DNA from: Siphonodentalium dalli
Taxonomy: Eukaryota > Mollusca > Scaphopoda > Gadilida > Siphonodentaliidae
NCBI GenBank assembly: GCA_032622095.1
Contig: CP136065.1
Span: 241,529,530 to 241,593,529 of the forward strand
Length of the DNA: 64,000 bases
Direction: 5' to 3'
Shown here piece after piece: positions 55,831-64,000 of this stretch; position 1 is the stretch's first letter, and each line of letters opens with the position of its first letter. The notes under the pieces are model-generated. The model was not told where the DNA came from. It did not search any database and worked only from the letters and a program-made list of their open reading frames with translations. A program made the position numbers and the translations under genes.

Positions 55831-55992
55831 ATAGACAGGCTTTCCTCCAGGTTTTGGGGAACGGGTCCTGTATCCGCCGAGGGGAAATGCAGTCAATGTT
55901 TTCAATGTCGTGGAAACACTAGTAGACCTACTTTTAATGTATTGGCCAATAGAAGAATCAGAGAGTAGATTTGCTGATCGTTTTGCATCCAT
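55831..55992 (-). CDS. RPUSD1-like gene, probable first coding exon (N-terminal extension)
   Basis: ATG at 55992 opens MDAKRSANLLSDSSIGQYIK. The open frame passes TAFPLGGYRTRSPKPGGKP and reaches a donor TCTAT|GTAAAA at 55831/55830. The 162 nt (54 codons) end in phase 0. They join in frame to the acceptor at 55005, giving ..GGKPVY|PNLHEM.. without a stop. The link is inference: it rests on phase, on strand, on the 825-bp distance and on codon-like sequence. The extension is Ser/Thr/Arg-rich and could be a targeting or disordered segment. Read through, the frame stops at 55780, so a separate 70-residue ORF is the alternative. Confidence 0.6.
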
Positions 55993-56370
55993 TTTCTACC
56001 CAAGTTACTATGCTATCAACCACAATAACTTTAAAGCCTAGAAAATTTATTAGATAAAAATTAATTGCCAGGTTTTTGATCACCGGTGGTGAAGGCCTTG
56101 CGTTGTTCCCAGTATACGGAAACGCGCCCGCTGAAGTTAAACGACTCACTATTCAAGACTCGGCAGATAGTTCGGATGCATAACGTGCAGGAATATAACA
56201 CTCAGCAGATAGATGATTAGCAGTTGGAAGCAATGAAGGAATAGAATAAAGGCGCAATGTTTTAGTTCTAAATATCAAGCTAAATTATAATAAACAATTA
56301 AACATAGATAAGATGCTTTGAAAAAATTGGAGGGATATATATATTTTACGACATGAAGATAGAATCAGTG
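55993..56370 (-). promoter_or_regulatory. Presumed 5' UTR and promoter side of the RPUSD1-like gene
   Basis: This lies immediately upstream of the proposed ATG. No clear TATA box was identified. It is moderately AT-rich, with a small GC-richer stretch at about 56080-56145. It is assigned by position only. Confidence 0.3.
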
Positions 56371-56378
56371 GGTATGAT

Positions 56379-56823
56379 TACTCTCGGGCTCCAAATAAAA
56401 GTGCAGGCCCCAATAATAGTGCAGGGGGGAAATTCCATTGAAAGTTAATAAAAGTGCAGACCCAAATAATAGTGCAGGGGAAACTCGGAGCAAAACATCA
56501 ACTGTTAAACATATTATTTTTACAGTTCGTGTAGGTCAAGTATAGGAATCAACATAGTACGGTATGTGTCATGTGGTGTTTTATTCAGTATTTAAATGTT
56601 CACATGTGTGTCATATATTTGAATATGTACATGTACATGTATAAAGATATAAACTCATTATTTTGGTATCAGAGTCATATAGAAATCTTGAGATTGTGCT
56701 GATTTCAATTTTCATAGCCTCAAAATTAATAAACGTGCAGACCCAAATAAGCACTGTGCAGGGGGGAAATTTCCCAAGAAAATAATAAACGTGCATGCAG
56801 ATTTATTTGGAGCCCAAGAGTAA
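56379..56823. mobile_element. Terminal-inverted-repeat element with CTCTCGGGCTCCAAATAAA ends
   Basis: Left TTACTCTCGGGCTCCAAATA, right the near complement ending TTTGGAGCCCAAGAGTAA. 'aagtgcaggccc' and 'aaacgtgcagacccaaataa' repeats follow both ends. TSD not resolved. No coding capacity. Confidence 0.6.
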
Positions 56824-56867
56824 GTTATCGGCGGTCATTTTTCGTAACCTAACCGCAGCAACGTAAC

Positions 56868-57601
56868 TAGTCCAACAAATTCGGATTAATACATATTTTA
56901 ATATTTGGACATTTACGATTGTATTAATCCTTCTAGTCTAATAAAAGAGCTGAAAGCAAAGTTAGCACACATTTTGAAGCAGGTCAACATCAGTGTATTC
57001 AGTGACCACCGATATGACCCCATCAAAATACCATTTTCTCTTAAATTAACTACAAATACATTATTTAATTAGTCTTACCTGTAGCGGAGATAGTATTCTT
57101 TTAGATTGTGATATAAAAGTTGTCAGAATAACAGATTTGTTAGTTTAATCCCGGATTGGAAAACATATCACCATTTTCAAAATACAAATAAATTATGTTA
57201 ATTTCACGTGTTTTCCCAGATTTCTGATATATTACACATGCGCGTGCTTTCGTTTTCGTATGTGTTCGCTAGCGTAGACGGGTTTGAATATTTCTGTCGG
57301 TTGAGTTGTTATAAAATTATATGGATTAATAGTGACACAAATTTATGCTAGTTAGTTCAGTCATGATATTTAACATTCCAACAAAAGGTATGTGTTTTTT
57401 ATTTGTAGTGTTATTTGTGTCATTTATAGTCTTAGACGTGAACAGTGTAAGTTAAAGGGGCATGTCCTTGCCACATAACTCTTGCGGCTTCGTAGCGTTC
57501 ACAGTTTTCACGTCCTTTGTTGGACGATGAGGGATTAAGACCACATAAATGTCCAAATATTAAAATAGGTCTTAATCCGAATCGTCTAATTTGTTGGACT
57601 A
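56868..57601. mobile_element. Mutator-like non-autonomous element, 734 bp, 9-bp TSD CAACGTAAC
   Basis: Exact 9-bp duplications CAACGTAAC lie at 56859-56867 and 57602-57610. The left end TAGTCCAACAAATTCGGATT and the right end, its near complement, extend about 75 bp, including 'ttttaatatttggacattt'. Long TIRs with a 9-bp TSD are typical of MULEs. The 63-codon frame at 57432-57623 spans the right TIR and is not a gene. Confidence 0.85.
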
Positions 57602-57669
57602 CAACGTAACCAGCGGACTCCAAAGCATATGTGTTCTAGCAATGTCGGGTTTGATCACTTCCTCAGTTC

Positions 57670-57840
57670 ATCTAATTGTGCAGGTTGGAGCTAGCGTGCA
57701 ACGTGCAGAGCCGGGTGTGTTCATTCAGAATCCGGAGCATTTCAGTAAAAACTAAATAAAGTGTACTCTACTAGTATATTCTAAATAGAACACATCGACC
57801 CTGCACGTTGAATGTTAGCTCCGGCCTACAGACATACTGA
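57670..57840. repeat. Inverted repeat, about 35-bp arms
   Basis: 'ggagctagcgtgcaacgtgc' (about 57689) pairs with 'gcacgttgaatgttagctcc' (about 57802). The loop is about 90 bp. Confidence 0.6.
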
Positions 57841-58258
57841 CATCCAACTTTTAGTGGGTGGGCTTGGGGGAGGCGGGCGGTACTGTCTAACAAACTTCAG
57901 CCCAAAATTTTCTCGACGGGAAAGTCGTATGAGATTGCCGATCAAAGTATCTCAGGTTTTTTATTTATTTTTAACCTGCCATGTGTGGGCTGCTCCTAAC
58001 TAAAGGAGGGATTTCCTACACTGAACTGAACTGAATACGTGTGATGTTTACAAACTTTACACAGAATTACGTTTATTAACGTTTATTTTTAACTAGAGCT
58101 ACCATTATACATATCCCATAACAGTGTAAATTTATGCATGTGACTTCCATGGCATTTGTTAATATTTTGGAGAAAATCAAGACCATAATGCAAAAGTCAA
58201 AATGGTTATCCTTAAAATGGTCTAAAATGATAATACTAGCAGTGTTACATTCATTTTT

Positions 58259-60431
58259 TAAGGACGACCATATGCGCAGGTCGTCCTTATACTAAGTTCG
58301 CTTTCGAACATGGGCGCCGCCATCTTGAATTAGGTGCGCCGCCATCTTGGATTTGAGGTGCCGCCATCTTGAAACGTCATTGCAATTAAATTAAAACTAC
58401 AAAATGTTACTTTTCATATAGCCAACATAACAGTATTCATTGCGTTAAGGCATTACATGGTTTATTCTTTGAACAATAATCATGACTTAAATCATAAATA
58501 TTGTCGACCGGACTCGGGTTGCTATGCCATTCGGGAAATGTCGGAAATTTACGTAAAACTGCAAATTTTCCTTAGCCACCTCGCGAAAACAACATAATTC
58601 ATATCGTAAATATCTTGAATGTTTATCATATAACTAAATAAACTTTTCTTTAGTTTAGTAAATTAGTCGAAACATGTTCACGTAAACTGTAAGGTTACGT
58701 CATATGTTGTATCCAAAGCGACGTCATATTGGCACGCGCATTTTCCCGCGAAAGTCATTGACGTTTTGACAGCGACGCGACATAGCACACAAAGCAGGCA
58801 TAATGTTGGCATGGTTCGCATTAGGTTTGGTTGGGTTGACGTTGTTTCATAGTGCATGGCTCCGAGTCCGCGCTGGTATAAATGTAGCTCCATGCAATTG
58901 TAATCAAACTGATCAAATCCCAGTCTGGAGTAAACTACATACCCACATATAAAAATTAGTGGGTTTTTTTCGTTCAGTTTTCATTTCCCAAACCCGGGAT
59001 TCCTTGTAATTACCGCCAATCAAAACTTAGCTCCAAGAAATGTGTGCCCCAATAAAAAACTAGTAACATGTCACGTGCTCTCGGTGTGGAAATTCCGAAG
59101 GTGTGGCTAAATGTTGTTAAAATAGTATCCATGACGTCATGTTATATATACCGGAAGAGAAATTCACAAATTGACAAATAAAGTAGATTGTTGATGAGCG
59201 GTCGAAAGTTTAAAATCAAGAATCACCGGAATTTGGATTGCAGGCAACTGTAATTAGGGTACAACTGGCCAATCTTCGGAGCTAATAATACGGCTGTGTA
59301 AGGCCGGGAGGGTTTCGGTGGGGTTGGTGGTAGAATTGTGTTGTTATTCGCTCGTTTTGGCTGCGGTGGTACTACTGCCGGTACTGGGGAACTGATAGAT
59401 CATTTTGTTATGTCATTTAACTTTTTTTTAGTTCTGTAGTTGTTTTAGCAGATATTCCCGACATTCATGTATTTTTGATTCGTGGCCGTTGATTTGTGTT
59501 ATTTTTTGACAACATGGGCGACAAATCCCCTGGCCAATCTAAAACATAATTCGTTCTGAGTCCAAGAGATCCACATAAATTGACATTTTTTATAATTTCA
59601 AGAAGATCTGTCTTAGTTATTGTACATATTATTTTGGATCCCGGAAGCTAGCTGTTTCCCTTAATTGTCAGTAAAACAACCGCCGAACGAAAAGTCACAA
59701 ACCCTGCAACTATTAATTCCGATTCTTAGAATCGGCTTCACAGGGTTGAAGCGGCCATGACGGCACTGGCACGTGACCATGTTTACGCCTGTCAATCACA
59801 ACTAATTTCAGATTTATATTTAGTGTGGTGTGACGTAATTTGGGGGAAGCCCACAACCGTTCAGAAATGAAAAGTTGATGGGAATGCAATAGACTCAGTA
59901 TCAGTATGAATCGGAGTGTATGTTTACATAGACTGATCAAATCCCAACCTATAAAATCACTATGGAATTTGTACAGGTACAAACAAAACATGTTCTTGGA
60001 AATTGAATGTTCTTCCTTACTTATATTCTAATGATTTAATTGGGTTGTGATTTGAAACAAACGAACAACCCAAATTATGAGGGAGTAAACCCAAGTTCTC
60101 ACTCATAATAACCCCAATTTCCAACCAAGGCCAAGGGTTGTGGAGGCGAGTACAACTAATATTTCATCCAAATTGAGAATTGGCATATGTGCCAGTCAAT
60201 AAAATGGCCCCGGGAGCCACGATCGAAAGGCTGGAAGATACATGTATGAGTACAATATGGTAATTATGAGGTACAGACCCAATCCCCCTACCACAAGCAA
60301 CCAACTTCGTGTACGTAGGGCCTAATTGGTTATAAGAAATATTTATAGTTAATTAAATCTTGACGTTCATATAAGTCAACACATATTAGTCTGAGTAGTG
60401 CAGGTCGTGACTGCACGGTCGTCCTTTTTTA
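58259..60431. mobile_element. Possible 2.2-kb terminal-inverted-repeat element (AAGGACGACC ends)
   Basis: AAGGACGACC near 58260 and GGTCGTCCTT near 60420 face each other, with a second 'aggtcgtcctt' close to the left end. The segment 'gactgatcaaatccca' occurs twice inside (about 58909 and 59932). TSD is unclear because both flanks are T-runs. No transposase seen; otherwise no gene was identified in this stretch. Confidence 0.4.
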
Positions 60432-61550
60432 CATGGATTTCAATGCCATAATTTCTTGTTAGCACTCCATTTTACTTTAATAAACTTGCACTTCTGGATC
60501 ATATGATTTGCGTTCCGTTACAAACGCCTGTATTCCCATTTTTCAATTACACAAAAATTCTTACACATATTTATAATTTTATATTCACCTAACATGAAAT
60601 GTCAACAATAATCAGCAGTGTTATGATGATTTTATGGCACATATAACGTCAATGGATCAAGCTATTTAAGGTACACCATCTCTTATATTGATATTGCTGC
60701 GAAGATAACTAATTTTCTCAATTTCCGTACCCATTTTCAATTTCATGTCACCTGATTTCGCGGAACTCCAAGTTCGCTCTGTAATTTATCGTTGATTTTC
60801 AATATTATTGCAGCTGATCGATATTATATGGTAAAGTTTTGTTTGTATGATGTACAATATATGTCGATGTTATGATAATGCGTACAATAGTATCCGTTTC
60901 TTCTTGGAAGAGCTTGACAATGCAACGTGACCAAACTTGGTTGGTTGGTTGGTTGGTTGGTTTAACTTCCTTCAAAACAAAAGCGGGCGAATTGAAAAGA
61001 CGGAATTTGGAGCGGACTCCAATTATCTCCTGATGTCAAGCTCAATAAAAAAAATAAGCCATATGAGCCGGTTACACCAAAGACCGAGCATAATGTTTTG
61101 TTTTGACTCATTTAGTATGTACAGTATTATAATATATATGGTGTTACACATGTATAACCACTGCCATTTGAACAAGAATAATTTATTATTGGGTTAATTC
61201 ACTATCTTGTCCCTCTGCAAAACTGTCAAGCTGCCTTTCTGTTATATTAATATTTTTATATCAATACTATATGAATGTCACACTCTGTATGGCTCTTATG
61301 TATATCATATGTGCTTATGCTCATATGTCTACCTGTTTTGCATCTATTAGCTATTAAATCAAAATTATCAAATATATATACCATACTAGTATATGTATCT
61401 ATGTTTGAGCAAAAACATTTATAAATGCTAAAGCATAAAAAAATATATTCCCAATGAGACGCTGATATCTTCCACCCTATTTACCAACCATGACATTTTA
61501 AAATCTGACAGGTTCCAATTTTTTTCAGCTGGAACAATAAAATAAGTTTA
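60432..61550. other. Non-coding, nothing recognised besides a (TTGG)n tract
   Basis: AT-rich. The only clear feature is the tetranucleotide run at 60937-60962. An 86-codon frame at 60937-61197 begins in that run and has no family resemblance. Confidence 0.5.
60937..60962 (+). repeat. (TTGG)n microsatellite
   Basis: Six TTGG units. Confidence 0.9.
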
Positions 61551-61552
61551 TG

Positions 61553-61870
61553 CAGGGGCCAGCTTATATATATGACCTGGGAGACATCTTCTCCCTAAAA
61601 TGGGCAACTTGTCCCTCTTTTTGCCCAAGAACTTCTCTATCATATAACAGTACGCATATTTAAAGTATATTTACCCTACTGATCATAATGGTGTTCTTAT
61701 TCACTATATAATTATTTTATAAATGAGTTCTTGTGTTGCATAATACTTATTGGGTCATATAAGGGTGTTGTTGTGGTTAACTACCATTGTTAGGCTACTT
61801 CTTGATAACAGTCCACTTCTCCCCTAATAACGCTGAATTGGTAATTTCACATGGTTTCAATCAAAAAGAC
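61553..61870 (-). repeat. Dispersed 'gggagaagt' repeat, inverse of 30735-31090
   Basis: Blocks 'cttctccctaaaatgggc', 'gatcataatggtgttcttat' and 'gttgcataatacttattggg' match, as complements, those at 30735-30930. No coding potential. Confidence 0.55.
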
Positions 61871-62527
61871 ACCCAAGATCTCTCAGTGTCGGCTAAATCG
61901 GGGACAACCGGGATCGTGTGCGCCTGACTTTGGGCCGGTTTTTGTCGGATCCGATTTAATCGGACCGATCAAACGATCAAACTGAGTTTGATTGCATCCG
62001 GAAAATCTGGCTCGTGACGATGGCAACGCGCGTGTTTTGCTTGTCACATGACCAAAACATCATTCAAAATGTCGGAATAGTTAGCAGGGACCGCTATTCG
62101 AAAAATTATGTCAAGAAATCTGATCAATCGACAAGGAACAACGGCTGGTAGACCTCTGGGCAGAAAATATAGGTGCCCGTATATATAGTAATCGCAACAA
62201 GAGCTGTGGAAAGATAGATTACGCCAATTTACGGCTATTGGCAGTATTCACTGTATTCAGTATTGCCCGTGACCTCAATATACTATTATAATATTATATA
62301 TTCATTCAGTTTATTATTAATAAATGTGTGTTATCTCAACTCGTTAGAACCTCGCGAAAAATCATACTTCTAACTCGTTGAGATAACACACATCTCAAAA
62401 CACACTATGCTATTATCGTATATATATTAGTCTTACATATTAATATAAATCACCATGACTAGTTATGGTAAATGTCTAGATAGGCTGACCACACCAGTTG
62501 GCTATTTACTACAGTGACCATAGGCAT
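61871..62527. other. GC-richer repeat side, plus a hairpin at 62325-62392
   Basis: 'gggatcgtgtgcgcc' with 'agacaccca(a/g)gatctc' occurs at about 61870-61925 and again at about 63805-63860, with the Mutator-like element between them. A hairpin at 62325-62392 has arms TGTGTGTTATCTCAACTCGT and its complement. No gene seen. Confidence 0.5.
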
Positions 62528-62536
62528 AGTATGCAT

Positions 62537-63710
62537 TAGTCCAAGTCTTCTCGTACTAAAACCGGCTAAGATATTGGGATGGAGGTGCCGGTCTTTAGTC
62601 CGAGTTCCAGGCCCATGCATTCTTATGACACGACTTAAGCGTTAGTGACCCGCTCAAATAAAACCACAATTATATGAAATAAAATATCACAATTGCGACA
62701 ATAAACGGATATTTTCCGCAGAAGACATGCTATTTTATCTGAAACCCACATCAGTTGTGAATTTAAAACGGTAATTTAATGCGAGAAGAGACATTTACCT
62801 CAATGTTTACAATTTTTTAAAAGTATGCGAACTCGGTTGACCTCGCGAACTGTGTTCGGCATTTTCCGTTGAAAATATTCCGTAGATTTTGGACAACAAC
62901 GCAAATTACGATGAATTCTCCATTGTAATCGTAATTATGTGTGTCAATAAATAAAATAATAAATAGATTAATTAAACATTGGAGATATAAATGTAATACA
63001 CTAAATAAATGAACCTTAAGTTTGAAAAGTCCCACTAAAACGGAAGAACTATATTTCGAAACTGTGTGATTCGGTTCTCCGATTATTTTATCAACACAGA
63101 TGTCAAAATAGCACATCACACGCATGGCAACTTGGCAAGTCAGACACAAGAGTTCTAATTTGCTCCAATTTTGACAAGTTGCTTACGAAAATTGTCAACA
63201 AAACTACCGTTCTGATCCTCCATTATGTCATTAAGTTTTTAGTGCGGGAATTGTTCTGAAAGCACATAGAAAACTGGACTTTCATCGATCGTTTTTCGCC
63301 ATTTTTGTTCGGAAAACCCGCGCTATATATAGAAACGGAAAGTAGAATTCCCAGAACAAACAGCGGATTATGCCGAACTTATTCGGACCACTTCGGCTTT
63401 CGGTTAAAACGTAAACAAACAGAGAAACAAATCGATGTTTGTGTCAATCAACCGGAATATTCTATGTGTAATTTAACATTAAAGTTAGATTATTATACAC
63501 CATTATGACCATAAGATGTAAGCCTTTCCGATGTATATAGCATCATGTATTGATTTGCTAGGTAAATCGAGTAAAATACACCACAAATTCCCGCCACAGA
63601 TCGTGGGCGTAAGTCGTGTCATAGGATTGGTATACAAGCGGTCTTGGACTAAAGACCGGCACCTCCATCCCAATATCTTAGCCGGTTTTAGTACGAGAAG
63701 ACTTGGACTA
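62537..63710. mobile_element. Mutator-like non-autonomous element, 1174 bp, 9-bp TSD AGTATGCAT
   Basis: Exact 9-bp duplications AGTATGCAT lie at 62528-62536 and 63711-63719. Terminal inverted repeats of about 70 bp are nearly perfect: left TAGTCCAAGTCTTCTCGTAC, right ending GAAGACTTGGACTA. The first bases TAGTCCAA are shared with the element at 56868-57601, so the two probably use related transposases. Interior frames (for example 62817-63149 minus and 63305-63508 plus) are unrecognised. Confidence 0.9.
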
Positions 63711-64000
63711 AGTATGCATATGACCGGAGTGAAAATCGGACTCGTGTGTTCTGAACCCCCGATTTTATCGGGCCCGATTTATTCGGCAGCCGGATTTACC
63801 GGGCACAATCGAGATCGTGTGCGCCGACACTCAAGCGTGCAAAAAGACACCCAGGATCTCAAAGTCTCACCAAACAACAGGAATTTAGATTAGTCAGTCG
63901 TCTGCTATTTATTAATACGCAACTGCGCTGCCAGTCAGACTCAAAGCGGACGGTATACATGTATATATATATGCCCATTTAAATTCCGTTGATATATCAC

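Noticed and set aside
62817-63149. 110-codon minus-strand frame inside the Mutator-like element
   Set aside because: No MULE transposase or SWIM-type motifs; low-complexity hydrophobic tail.

Overview
This window is eukaryotic, AT-rich, intron-rich and packed with repeats. It is almost certainly from an animal. The repeat set suggests a marine bivalve or close lophotrochozoan: 'gctcacctgag'-type dispersed repeats, 'aagatggccgcc' internal tandem repeats, 'acatgtacatgta' tracts, and many short palindromic transposons. That taxonomic call is inference, not a measurement.

Two conserved genes can be supported, and they converge. (1) On the + strand, 4682-8180 holds the last five coding exons of Axin, the scaffold of the beta-catenin destruction complex. 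They end with the C-terminal DIX domain; the RGS, GSK3 and beta-catenin binding regions lie upstream of the window. (2) On the - strand, 55992 down to 25882 holds a gene of the RluA-type RNA pseudouridine synthase family closest to RPUSD1. It has four recognisable exons (55831-55992, 54722-55005, 36950-37154, 25882-26819) and introns of about 0.8, 17.5 and 10 kb. I could not find the exon carrying the catalytic HxLD..TSG motif. The last exon runs into about 52 copies of a 48-bp repeat coding for a 16-residue acidic Ser/Thr-rich unit. Three identical 2-bp deletions break this array, and the first ends the reading frame after about 13 units.

The rest is transposable-element landscape. Several elements are defined to the base by their target-site duplications (TSDs). 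hAT-type elements with 8-bp TSDs: 3075-3528, 9800-10208, 10246-10499, 15812-16608, 28795-30159, 49371-50246, and probably 50566-51780. Elements with TTAA TSDs (piggyBac-like): 3601-3982, 6419-6810, 11931-12277, 17941-18241, 23441-23823, 33237-33503, 44688-45069 and relatives. Palindromic elements flanked by TA (Tc1/mariner-like): 6130-6342, 7492-7704, 10528-10741, 11377-11588, 14203-14415. Mutator-like elements with 9-bp TSDs: 56868-57601 and 62537-63710. One PIF/Harbinger-like element with TTA TSD: 33777-35021. None has a recognisable transposase, so all look non-autonomous. Several are nested, which gives relative ages.

Layout: 1-4.7 kb, Axin intron with MITEs; 4.7-8.9 kb, Axin 3' exons and 3' UTR; 8.9-23.9 kb, intergenic repeats; 24.0-26.8 kb, RPUSD1-like last exon and 48-bp array; 26.8-54.7 kb, its two large introns; 54.7-56 kb, its 5' exons; 56-64 kb, upstream repeats. 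Most short open frames elsewhere are by-products of palindromes and tandem repeats.
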